This document shows positions 1-5,659 of a stretch of 8,837 nucleotides of DNA, piece after piece; position 1 is the stretch's first letter; every line of letters starts with the position of its first letter. Under the pieces are notes generated by a model, which had not been told where the DNA came from, searched no databases, and saw nothing but the letters and a program-made list of their open reading frames with translations. Origin of the DNA: an uncultured Bacilli bacterium (lineage in GTDB: Bacteria; Bacillota_I; Bacilli_A; RF39; UBA660); contig CAPZYV010000037.1 in the NCBI GenBank assembly GCA_948750805.1, positions 1 through 8,837 of the forward strand, given 5' to 3'. The position numbers and the translations under genes were made by a program.

Positions 1-1
1 T

Positions 2-631
2 CAGTTAAAAACCCCACTTACAGCTTTAATGCTTACTAATGATATTCTAAAATCCAGTAATTTATCAGAAGAAGAATATCAAGAATTTTTAAATAAAGAA
101 ACTAGGGAATTAGAGCGAATGGAATGGCTTACTTCAACGCTGCTTAAATATAGTAAATTAGATAGTGGTTCTGTTAAACTAAAAAAAGAAAATATTAAAG
201 TTTGTAACTTAATCGAAAGCGCCATAGAACCTTTAAGCATTTCTTTAGAATTAAAAAATATTGAATTAATAATTAAAGATTTAAACTTTAATTTAAATTG
301 TGATATTAATTGGACCAAAGAAGCATTTACTAATATTATTAAAAATGCTATTGAACATTTAGATAATAAGGGAACGATTACAATTACAGGCGAAAATAAT
401 CCATTATATAAAGCTATAACTATTAAAGATAATGGTAAAGGCATTAAAGAAAGTGATATTAAAAATATTTTTAAAAGATTTTATAGTACTAATAGTTCTA
501 AAAATAGTGTGGGAATCGGTCTTAATATGGCTAAACTTATTTTTGAAAAGCAAAATGGAAGTATTGAAGTTACAAGTGAAGTCGGTAAATATACAAGCTT
601 TAAAATAATTTTTTATAAAAATATTATTTAG
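2..631 (+). CDS. Sensor histidine kinase, C-terminal catalytic part (5' truncated by window edge)
   Basis: The open frame enters from the left edge and begins QLKTPLTAL, the HisKA H-box just after the phosphoacceptor. Base 1 (t) fits the last base of a His codon, so the autophosphorylated His should lie one codon outside. The visible 209 residues hold the rest of the dimerisation hairpin and then a HATPase_c domain: N-box NIIKNAIEH (fragment residues ~111-119), G1 box DNGKGI (~143-148), F-box IFKRFYS, and G2 box GIGL (~171-174). The ATP-binding residues look intact, so the kinase should be active. The sensor part and membrane segments are outside the window. The first internal Met (position 29) is not a start, because the H-box lies upstream of it. 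Kinases of this type pair with OmpR-family response regulators and often control neighbouring ABC exporters. The transporter at 2355-5581 is a likely target, by inference. It ends with TAG. Confidence 0.95.
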   Translation, partial: QLKTPLTALMLTNDILKSSNLSEEEYQEFLNKETRELERMEWLTSTLLKYSKLDSGSVKLKKENIKVCNLIESAIEPLSISLELKNIELIIKDLNFNLNCDINWTKEAFTNIIKNAIEHLDNKGTITITGENNPLYKAITIKDNGKGIKESDIKNIFKRFYSTNSSKNSVGIGLNMAKLIFEKQNGSIEVTSEVGKYTSFKIIFYKNII

Positions 632-633
632 TC

Positions 634-662
634 TAGATTTAAATTTAAATATATGTTAAAAT
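634..662 (+). promoter_or_regulatory. Predicted promoter of the radical SAM gene
   Basis: TAAAAT at 657-662 is preceded by TGT, forming an extended -10. A weak -35, TAGATT (634-639), lies 17 bp upstream. The start would be near 669, giving a leader of about 37 nt. The 11-mer TATGTTAAAAT (652-662) recurs at the phosphoesterase promoter. No terminator is seen after the kinase stop, so read-through from upstream is also possible. Confidence 0.5.
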
Positions 663-690
663 GTTCCTTAATTTAGAACTTTTAAAGTTC
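663..690 (+). promoter_or_regulatory. Nested inverted repeats in the leader of the radical SAM gene
   Basis: GTTC (663-666), GAAC (676-679) and GTTC (687-690) let the central arm pair left or right. The right-hand pair extends to GAACTT/AAGTTC around a TTA loop. It lies just before the SD (GGGG, 697-700). It could be a protein operator at the start site or a small leader hairpin. No T-run follows, so it is not a terminator. Confidence 0.35.
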
Positions 691-705
691 AAATAAGGGG
701 ATTTT

Positions 706-1809
706 ATGAAAATATTTATTAGTGAAGATTTTAGTTGTGATTTTAATTATCAATATGATTATATTAGAAATAATTTAGAGAGACATTTTATACTAACAGA
801 AGATATAAGTGAAGCTGATATTGTAGTATTTGCAGGTACTTGCGCTTGTACGGAAAATAAAATTAATTATATTGGTAATTATATAAATAAGTGTATAAGT
901 AAGATGAAAAAAGATGCTATATCAATACTTACAGGATGTTTTACACGACCTTTTAAAGATGAAGAATTTTCTCATAATATTAAATTGTGGATGGACAACA
1001 ATATAGACTATATTATACCTCATAACGAGCCTAATCTAATATTACAAACAATTTCTGATATTTTTTCTGATAGGATTAGTGATGCTTTTGGAGCATGCTT
1101 TTATAGTAAAGAAGATGGTACAGTAGATTTTTATGTTGGTAATGGTTGTCTCAATAATTGTGCTTTTTGTAAAGTAACCTATCAAAGTTATCCTTTAAAA
1201 AGTCTTGATTTAGAATCAATTAAATATTTTATTGATTTCTTTAATGAAAATGAATTTAGAAAAGTAACACTAATAGCTACTAATTTGTCTCAATGTGGTT
1301 TAGATTTATATAATAAACCCATACTTCCAGAAATAATTGAACTGATAGAAAAACAGCCAAATATAAAACAATTAGATATATCTGGTTTAGCATTTAAAGA
1401 TGCAATAAAATATCATTTAGAAGATGCTTTAGCTTTAAGTACAAAATTAAATACTGTTTTTGCAAGTTTAGAAACAGCTAGTAATAGACTTTTAGAAATG
1501 ATTAAAAAAGGATATACAAAAGAAGAAGTTATTGATTTTATAAGATATATATCAAGATTTTATCCAAGAAATTTTGTTTTAACAATCATATCGGGATTAC
1601 CAACAGAAACTATTGATGATATAAAAGAAACATTAAATATATTATCACAAATAAAACCGGACAAAGTTACAATTTGCGAGTACCAACATTCAAGATTCCT
1701 TCCGTTAGATGCGCTGCCTCAATTATCTAAACGTGAAAAAAGGCATCATACCAAAATATATAATGAGGTTTTAACTAGAAAAAGAATACCAACAAGTATT
1801 ATAAAATAA
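706..1809 (+). CDS. Radical SAM protein of the MiaB/RimO methylthiotransferase family, lacking TRAM
   Basis: The protein has 367 residues. The N-terminal part matches the methylthiotransferase (UPF0004) domain in layout, with three auxiliary-cluster cysteines: C11 (in EDFSCDFN), C46 (in GTCACTENK) and C78 (in LTGCFTR). The radical SAM motif CX3CX2C is C148, C152, C155 (GCLNNCAFC). Later family-like segments are ATNLSQCGLDLY (~191-202, like the D/N-T-S-x-YG-x-D stretch of RimO), ETASNRLLEMIKKGYTKEE and ISGLPTETIDDI. MiaB and RimO have about 430-450 residues and end in a TRAM domain that binds tRNA or protein substrate. Here the chain stops near the end of the radical SAM barrel, so TRAM is absent. 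By family it should cleave SAM reductively and insert sulfur or methylthio groups, but the substrate cannot be named; tRNA or S12 would be atypical without TRAM. The start has SD AAGGGG five bases upstream. It follows the kinase by 74 bp. No terminator is seen after its TAA. Confidence 0.82.
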   Translation: MKIFISEDFSCDFNYQYDYIRNNLERHFILTEDISEADIVVFAGTCACTENKINYIGNYINKCISKMKKDAISILTGCFTRPFKDEEFSHNIKLWMDNNIDYIIPHNEPNLILQTISDIFSDRISDAFGACFYSKEDGTVDFYVGNGCLNNCAFCKVTYQSYPLKSLDLESIKYFIDFFNENEFRKVTLIATNLSQCGLDLYNKPILPEIIELIEKQPNIKQLDISGLAFKDAIKYHLEDALALSTKLNTVFASLETASNRLLEMIKKGYTKEEVIDFIRYISRFYPRNFVLTIISGLPTETIDDIKETLNILSQIKPDKVTICEYQHSRFLPLDALPQLSKREKRHHTKIYNEVLTRKRIPTSIIK

Positions 1810-1887
1810 TAAAGAGGCAAATAATTATTTATATAAAGCTAATAATTGAATTAAATAATAAAAGTATTTATAGTATATAAGTTTTTC

Positions 1888-1917
1888 TTGCATTTTGTAT
1901 TAAAAAGAGTATATAAT
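1888..1917 (+). promoter_or_regulatory. Predicted promoter of the convergent (antitoxin-like) RNA
   Basis: TTGCAT (1888-1893), an 18-bp spacer and a perfect TATAAT (1912-1917). Transcription would start near 1924. The only element downstream before a strong terminator is a ~112-nt stretch without a plausible ORF, which suits a small RNA. Confidence 0.6.
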
Positions 1918-1923
1918 ATAACT

Positions 1924-2035
1924 AGAAAGAAAAAAACTTTCTGTAGGACATAAAAAAGAGATGCCTATTGGTGTTCTCTAGTCCAAATTGGGTTTAATGA
2001 ACACCTTATCAAAACTGATATGGTGTTCTTTTGTT
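1924..2035 (+). ncRNA. Putative antisense RNA antitoxin, convergent to the toxin-like transcript
   Basis: It is bounded by the promoter at 1888-1917 and the intrinsic terminator at 1999-2035, giving about 112 nt. It begins with a small hairpin (AGAAAG/CTTTCT, 1924-1942). Its whole length from about 1951 on is complementary to the 3' part of the - strand transcript, up to the stop codon of the hydrophobic ORF. This 3'-overlap arrangement is that of txpA/RatA and bsrG/SR4 in Bacillus. There the antisense RNA promotes decay or blocks translation of the toxin mRNA. That role is inferred here from layout only. Confidence 0.55.
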
Positions 2036-2112
2036 ATCTGTCTTTCTTTGAAGGAAGAATAAGTACTAGTACAACTAGAATAACCAAATATTCCATCTTT
2101 CTCCTTAAACAT
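1978..2112 (-). CDS. Alternative 44-codon ORF overlapping the toxin-like ORF in another frame
   Basis: This - strand frame starts at ATG 2112 and has the best SD of the locus: GGAGGTGAT, six bases before the ATG. It reads MFKEKDGIFGYSSCTSTYSS and ends at TAG 1980-1978. It has no membrane segment and no recognisable family. It may be a real peptide, or a leader whose translation opens the internal SD (AAGGAG) of the overlapping hydrophobic ORF, as upstream ORFs do in some type I systems. It could also be fortuitous. I rank it below the hydrophobic frame as the functional product. Confidence 0.3.
   Translation of the reverse strand: MFKEKDGIFGYSSCTSTYSSFKERQITKEHHISFDKVFIKPNLD
1999..2035 (+). 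terminator. Intrinsic terminator of the convergent small RNA
   Basis: The arms GAACACCTTATC (1999-2010) and GATATGGTGTTC (2017-2028) form a 12-bp stem with one T-T mismatch and a 6-nt loop. It is followed by TTTTGTT (2029-2035). On the - strand the same hairpin is followed by ATTAAA rather than a T-run, so it terminates + strand transcription only. Confidence 0.7.
2034..2096 (-). CDS. Putative type I toxin-like hydrophobic peptide (20 aa)
   Basis: The - strand ORF reads MEYLVILVVLVLILPSKKDR and ends at TAA 2036-2034. A run of about 13 hydrophobic residues, a Pro and a basic tail resemble membrane-acting type I toxins such as Ibs, Fst and the TxpA/BsrG group. I see no family-level identity. 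AAGGAG sits 4 bases before this ATG. The same frame also opens at ATG 2120, giving 28 residues with extra Cys and Arg residues, but that ATG lies only 2 bases after GGAGG, which is too close for good initiation. The ORF is on a transcript that starts at a TATAAT promoter, has complementary ends, and is overlapped at its 3' side by a convergent small RNA. These are hallmarks of type I toxin mRNAs. Expected role: depolarising the membrane when the antisense RNA is lost. Function is inferred. Confidence 0.5.
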   Translation of the reverse strand: MEYLVILVVLVLILPSKKDR

Positions 2113-2122
2113 ACGGACATCA

Positions 2123-2127
2123 CCTCC
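2123..2127 (-). promoter_or_regulatory. Strong Shine-Dalgarno in the toxin-like transcript
   Basis: GGAGG, continuing as GGAGGTGAT on the - strand, is a near-perfect anti-16S match. The spacing suits the ATG at 2112 (44-codon ORF), not the ATG at 2120. The hydrophobic ORF at 2096 would rely on AAGGAG just upstream of it or on coupling. Confidence 0.6.
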
Positions 2128-2193
2128 AGTCTATTTTAATTTAAAAAAAATTTAATGGACTTGAGGATAAACACCACTGGCATCTCTATATTA

Positions 2194-2223
2194 ATTATAA
2201 TATATAAAATAGGCTAAAGTCTA
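2194..2223 (-). promoter_or_regulatory. Predicted promoter of the toxin-like transcript
   Basis: On the - strand, TAGACT (2223-2218), an 18-bp spacer and a perfect TATAAT (2199-2194). The start would be near 2187, exactly where the right arm of the long inverted repeat begins. It lies back to back with the ABC operon promoter region. Confidence 0.55.
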
Positions 2224-2247
2224 TTAAAAATATAGGTAAATTTTTTC

Positions 2248-2276
2248 TTGAAATTTAGCTAAAAATATGGTATATA
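2248..2276 (+). promoter_or_regulatory. Predicted upstream promoter of the ABC transporter operon
   Basis: TTGAAA (2248-2253), a 17-bp spacer and TATATA (2271-2276), with TGG directly before it as an extended -10. The start would be near 2283, leaving a leader of about 70 nt that contains the operator-like repeats listed next. Confidence 0.5.
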
Positions 2277-2278
2277 AA

Positions 2279-2292
2279 TGACAAAATTGTAA
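2279..2292 (+). promoter_or_regulatory. BceR-like box (TGACA-N4-TGTAA)
   Basis: TGACA (2279-2283), AAAT, TGTAA (2288-2292) matches the TNACA-N4-TGTAA consensus known for BceR-type regulators of antimicrobial-peptide ABC transporters. It lies just past the first promoter's -10 and upstream of the second, downstream -10. It could repress the first and activate the second. A match this short can arise by chance in AT-rich DNA. Confidence 0.35.
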
Positions 2293-2299
2293 TTAAAAT

Positions 2300-2332
2300 A
2301 GTCACTATTAAGTCACATTAAAATTATATAAT
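2300..2332 (+). promoter_or_regulatory. 11-bp-period direct repeats upstream of a -10: likely response-regulator operator/promoter
   Basis: AGTCAC occurs at 2300-2305 and 2311-2316, exactly 11 bp apart; the full 11-mers AGTCACTATTA and AGTCACATTAA are alike. A perfect TATAAT (2327-2332) follows. The -35 position for it is occupied by the repeats and has no consensus. This is the architecture of activator-dependent promoters bound by OmpR/PhoB-type response regulators. It would place the ABC operon under a two-component system, plausibly that of the kinase at 2-631. Confidence 0.45.
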
Positions 2333-2354
2333 TATATCAGAAAGGAAAATTTTT

Positions 2355-3044
2355 ATGGAAATTTTAAAAGTTGAAAATTTATGTAAAACTTATAAAAGCG
2401 GCTCTATAGAGGTTAAAGCTTTAGATAATATAAGTTTTAGTGTCGAAAAGGGAGATTTTGTTGCTATTATTGGCGCTAGTGGTTCTGGTAAATCAACACT
2501 TCTTCATATTTTAGGAGGTGTAGATACCCCAACTAGTGGTAAAGTTTATTTAAATGGTAAAGATGTTTATAAATTGAATGAAAACAATTTAGCTATTTTT
2601 CGTCGTCGAGAAGTAGGTTTAATTTATCAATTTTATAATTTAATACCTATTTTAAATGTAAAAGAAAATATTACTTTGCCAGTACTTTTAGATGGAGCTA
2701 AACCTGATGATAAATATTTAAACGAATTAATAGAAACTTTAGGATTACAAAAAAGAATTAATCATTTACCTAATGAATTATCAGGAGGTCAACAGCAACG
2801 TGTTTCTATTGGGCGTGCTTTAATGAATCATCCAGCACTTCTTCTTGCTGACGAACCGACTGGTAACTTAGATTCCAAAGCAAGTTCTGAGATTATAGAA
2901 TTATTAAAAATATCAAACGAAAAATTTGGCCAAACTATTATTATGATTACACATGATAAAAGTTTAGCTTTAAATGCTAAGCGAATTATAACAATTGAAG
3001 ATGGTAAGATAATTAGTGATGAACGGAGTAGTGAGCGTTCGTGA
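2355..3044 (+). CDS. ABC transporter ATP-binding protein (MacB/LolD/BceA-like)
   Basis: The 229-residue cytoplasmic ATPase has the full motif set: Walker A GASGSGKST (40-48), Q-loop Gln92 in YQFYNL, signature LSGGQ (142-146), Walker B LLLADEP (162-168) with catalytic Glu167, D-loop NLDS, and switch His200 in ITHD. The length and the YQFYNLIP and LADEPTGNLDS segments are typical of the MacB/LolD/BceA subfamily. These ATPases drive FtsX-type permeases by mechanotransmission, not classical transport through the membrane. The SD AAAGGA lies 8 bases before ATG. The last codon overlaps the permease start (GTGA), so the two are translationally coupled. Control is probably by the promoter elements at 2248-2332. 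The substrate is unknown; peptide antibiotic removal or lipoprotein/peptide export are the usual roles. Confidence 0.95.
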   Translation: MEILKVENLCKTYKSGSIEVKALDNISFSVEKGDFVAIIGASGSGKSTLLHILGGVDTPTSGKVYLNGKDVYKLNENNLAIFRRREVGLIYQFYNLIPILNVKENITLPVLLDGAKPDDKYLNELIETLGLQKRINHLPNELSGGQQQRVSIGRALMNHPALLLADEPTGNLDSKASSEIIELLKISNEKFGQTIIMITHDKSLALNAKRIITIEDGKIISDERSSERS

Positions 3045-5581
3045 ACATTTTAAATAAACTAACTTTAAAGCATCTTAAAATGAATAAAAAAAGAACCTTA
3101 GTAACTATTATTGGTATTACTTTATCGACTGCTTTAATGGTAGGAATAGGTCTATTAGTTTCGAGTGTCCTTACAACCGAAAGATTAAACGCAGCCCAAA
3201 ATTATGGTTCTTATCATGCAAAATTTACTTCTTTAAATGAAAAAGAAATGAGTACAATTGCTAAAAATATTAGTTTAGATAAATTTTATTATTATGCCCC
3301 TTTAGGGTTTGCTAAATTTGATAGTGGCAATTCTGCTAAACCCTATATGTATGTAGTGGAAGCTAATAATAAATTTTTTGATACAATAAATCTTCTTTCA
3401 GGTAGATTACCTGAAAATGATAATGAATTAGTAATTAGTGAAAATTTAATTAGCGATGGGAAACTTAAGAAGAAAATAGGAGATACACTAACTTTAGATA
3501 TAGGTGTTAGGGTAGATGAAGAGGGCTCTGAATTAGAAATAACTAATAATTATGCGCTTCCTGGTTCTTGGAGTGAAAGCTCATATACTTATATGGAAGA
3601 AGAATTAAGAAATACTTTTACCAAAACTTATACGATTGTAGGTATTATAGAAAAAACTCCATATGAACATTTTAGTGATGCAGGATATATGGTTTTCTCT
3701 CTCAATAAAAATCCTAAAAATATTTATAATGCCTTTGTCGAATTTAAAAAACCTCATAAAACTTATGATTATTTACAGGATATTGTCACTTCTAATAATT
3801 TAAAAAATGATATTAATTATAGTGCCAATTCTAATCTTTTATATTATTATGGAGCAACTAAATATGCTAATATTAATGATACTTTAATGCCTTTAGTTAT
3901 GATAGCTCTAACTGTAATATCCGTTGGTTGTATAATAGTCATTTATAACTCATTTGCGATTTCTACAATGGAACGAAAAAAAAGTTTTGGTCTTTATGCT
4001 TCTATAGGTGCTACTAATAAACAAATAAAATCCTCAGTATTCTTCGAAGCATTTATTGTAGGTATTATAGGAATAGGTTTAGGAGTACTAGGTGCTTTTC
4101 TTGGAATATATATCGTTCTAGAAATAATAAATAATCTTTTAAAAGAGGCCTTTAATTATCCATTTATATTTAGTGTTGATACTCTATACTTAGCTATTCC
4201 TCTAATATTTATGGTTTTAGTAATATTTGTTAGTGCTTATTTACCAGCTAAAAAAAGTAGTAAAGTAAGTCCTATAGAAGCAATTAGAGGCAATAATGAT
4301 ATTAAAATATCTAGGAAAGAAGTTAAAACTCCAAAATGGATAAAAAAACTATTTGGTATTGAAGGAGATATCGCTTACAAAAATATTAAAAGAAATAAGA
4401 AAAAATATCGTATTACCATTATATCTTTATTTATTAGTATAGTAATGTTTAATACTTTTACATCTTATTTAAATTATATTGTTAAATCAACAGATACTTT
4501 TGATTATTATGATTATGATATGAGTATAGATTTAAATGGGTCTTTAGAAGAAGTTAAAAATGATATAATTAATATTAAAGAAAAATATGATATTAAAGAT
4601 TCTTTAATAATAGTTGATAGATTTTCGCTTACACCCCTTAATTTAACAAGAGATGATTTTACTAAAAAATATTTGGAATATTATGATGATAATTATACTT
4701 CATCTATTGAAGAGATTACTAAAAAGCGAGGATTTGAAGTATTAGTTATTGCCGATGAAGATTTTCAAAAATTAACAAATAAAGAAGCTATAATTTTAAA
4801 TGATAAATATTTTACTTCTTACAATGAAGATACAAGAAAAACTACGGAATTAAATTTATTTAGTAAAGATAATTATAATATTGAATTTCTCCATGAAACA
4901 AAAAATCTCAATTTTAGTTTAAATGCTACTATCATTAATAATATTTGGGGCTTAAAATATTTAAAATATGAAATTATGCCAACCATATTAATAAGTGAAT
5001 CTACATATCATGAAAAAATTGGTTATGATGATGATATTGATGCTAGTTTTATTATGAATACTGATGATTACAATGAGATTTCTAAAGATATTGATAATAA
5101 AAAAATTAACTTTACTTCAAATATCTATTATTCTAGTCCTAAAATCGCGATGGCTAATGCTAAAAATCTCGTAATAACTATCAAATTATTATTTTATGGC
5201 TTTATTGCATTAGTTACTTTAATTGGAGTTACAAGTGTTATAAATACAATTAATACTAATATTAATTTACGAAGAAAAGAATTTGCAATGTTAAGAAGTA
5301 TAGGACTTACACCTCATGGTTTTAATAAATTATTATTCTTTGAAAGTTTATTCTTTGGTCTTAAATCTTTAATGTATGGAATTCCAGTATCTCTAGCCAT
5401 TAATTACTTAATTTCTTTAAGCATTGGTAACATGTTTGAAATGAATATGATAATTAATTGGAGTTCTTTATTGATAAGTATAATTGCTGTTTTCTTAATA
5501 GTTATTTTAACAATGAACTATGCCTCTAAAAAAATAAAGAAAGAAAATATTTTAGAAGCTTTAAGAGAAGAAAATATATAA
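3041..5581 (+). CDS. ABC transporter permease with two FtsX/MacB modules
   Basis: This 846-residue integral membrane protein starts at GTG 3041, overlapping the ATPase stop. GGAG lies 12 bases upstream, a weak spacing typical of coupling. About eight membrane segments are visible: ~19-42, 283-307, 335-362, 380-402, 457-480, 708-738, 766-795 and 806-828. They form two four-helix FtsX units, each with a large extracytoplasmic domain after its first helix (~43-282 and ~481-707). Coupling-helix regions with the family pattern are FGLYASIGATNKQI (~316-329) and EFAMLRSIGLTPHGF (~747-761). Each unit ends in a similar tail, KVSPIEAIR and KENILEALR. BceB-type permeases are about 650 residues with ten helices and one large loop, so this is the tandem form rather than classical BceB. 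It probably works with the adjacent ATPase alone, the fused halves acting like a LolC/LolE pair. Substrate unknown. Confidence 0.93.
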   Translation: MNILNKLTLKHLKMNKKRTLVTIIGITLSTALMVGIGLLVSSVLTTERLNAAQNYGSYHAKFTSLNEKEMSTIAKNISLDKFYYYAPLGFAKFDSGNSAKPYMYVVEANNKFFDTINLLSGRLPENDNELVISENLISDGKLKKKIGDTLTLDIGVRVDEEGSELEITNNYALPGSWSESSYTYMEEELRNTFTKTYTIVGIIEKTPYEHFSDAGYMVFSLNKNPKNIYNAFVEFKKPHKTYDYLQDIVTSNNLKNDINYSANSNLLYYYGATKYANINDTLMPLVMIALTVISVGCIIVIYNSFAISTMERKKSFGLYASIGATNKQIKSSVFFEAFIVGIIGIGLGVLGAFLGIYIVLEIINNLLKEAFNYPFIFSVDTLYLAIPLIFMVLVIFVSAYLPAKKSSKVSPIEAIRGNNDIKISRKEVKTPKWIKKLFGIEGDIAYKNIKRNKKKYRITIISLFISIVMFNTFTSYLNYIVKSTDTFDYYDYDMSIDLNGSLEEVKNDIINIKEKYDIKDSLIIVDRFSLTPLNLTRDDFTKKYLEYYDDNYTSSIEEITKKRGFEVLVIADEDFQKLTNKEAIILNDKYFTSYNEDTRKTTELNLFSKDNYNIEFLHETKNLNFSLNATIINNIWGLKYLKYEIMPTILISESTYHEKIGYDDDIDASFIMNTDDYNEISKDIDNKKINFTSNIYYSSPKIAMANAKNLVITIKLLFYGFIALVTLIGVTSVINTINTNINLRRKEFAMLRSIGLTPHGFNKLLFFESLFFGLKSLMYGIPVSLAINYLISLSIGNMFEMNMIINWSSLLISIIAVFLIVILTMNYASKKIKKENILEALREENI

Positions 5582-5617
5582 GCTTAGTAAAAAATACTAA
5601 GCTTATTTTAATTTTTT
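5578..5617 (+). terminator. Intrinsic terminator of the ABC operon
   Basis: A perfect 12-bp stem, ATAAGCTTAGTA (5578-5589) and TACTAAGCTTAT (5595-5606), has a 5-nt A loop. It is followed by TTTAATTTTTT (5607-5617). The permease stop codon (5579-5581) lies inside the left arm. Confidence 0.9.
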
Positions 5618-5630
5618 ATAAGAACTTTAA

Positions 5631-5659
5631 TTGTATATATTTTGCCATTATGTTAAAAT
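5631..5659 (+). promoter_or_regulatory. Predicted promoter of the phosphoesterase gene
   Basis: TTGTAT (5631-5636), a 17-bp spacer and TAAAAT (5654-5659), with TGT before it (extended -10). The start would be near 5666. It is followed by SD AGAGGTGG (about 5669-5676) and ATG 5682, so expression was set up for a start at 5682. Confidence 0.6.

Larger units (their letters stand above)
1951..2187 (-). other. Predicted toxin-like mRNA (about 237 nt) with complementary 5' and 3' ends
   Basis: Transcription from the promoter at 2194-2223 would start near 2187. It would end at the T-run read on the - strand from taaaaaagaga (1951-1961), just after the left arm of the long inverted repeat. Pairing of the first and last ~19 nt would circularise the RNA. 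In known type I toxin mRNAs such end-to-end pairing keeps the primary transcript stable and untranslated. Neither end has been mapped. Confidence 0.5.
1957..2187. repeat. Long-range inverted repeat bracketing the toxin-like transcript
   Basis: Left arm 1957-1975 (AGAGATGCC-TAT-TGGTGTT) pairs with right arm 2170-2187, whose reverse complement is AGAGATGCC-AG-TGGTGTT. That is 9 + 7 matched pairs around a 3/2-nt internal loop. The arms coincide with the predicted transcript ends and are 194 bp apart, so RNA end pairing is more likely than a protein operator or transposon termini. Confidence 0.75.
1810..2354. other. 545-bp intergenic region with a type I toxin-antitoxin-like locus and the ABC operon promoters
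   Basis: The stretch 1810-1887 is plain AT-rich sequence with nothing recognisable beyond a short AT palindrome near 1819-1830. From 1888 to 2223 two convergent promoters, a + strand terminator and a - strand hydrophobic micro-ORF form a compact module described in separate entries. From 2248 to 2354 lie promoter and operator-like elements reading into the ABC ATPase gene. No tRNA, rRNA or CRISPR repeat is seen. Confidence 0.6.

Noticed and set aside
79..444. Open frame of 121 codons on the - strand
   Set aside because: It lies wholly inside the histidine kinase frame, which has clear N, G1 and G2 motifs. It has no SD or domain and is a shadow frame.
1810..1887. Terminator after the radical SAM gene
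   Set aside because: Only AT palindromes such as AAATAATTATTT are present, with no stable stem followed by a T-run.
1997..2062. Plus-strand 21-codon ORF starting ATGAACACC (MNTLSKLIWCSFVICLSLKE...)
   Set aside because: Its ATG is inside the terminator hairpin, no SD precedes it, and the predicted + RNA ends before its stop. It is more likely the antisense of the toxin-like region.
2063..2072. Perfect 10-bp palindrome GTACTAGTAC
   Set aside because: It arises from the alternating Val/Leu codons of the hydrophobic ORF and is not near a promoter; no operator role is supported.
1957..2187. Long inverted repeat as transposon or insertion-sequence ends
   Set aside because: No transposase or target-site duplication is present, and the arms match the predicted transcript ends with promoters outside them, which fits RNA structure better.
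3020..3060. Possible UGA-to-Trp recoding (Mollicutes code), since the ATPase stop is the only TGA and a TAA follows two codons later
   Set aside because: All Trp codons seen are TGG, no gene contains an in-frame TGA, and the GTGA overlap with the permease is a standard coupled stop/start.
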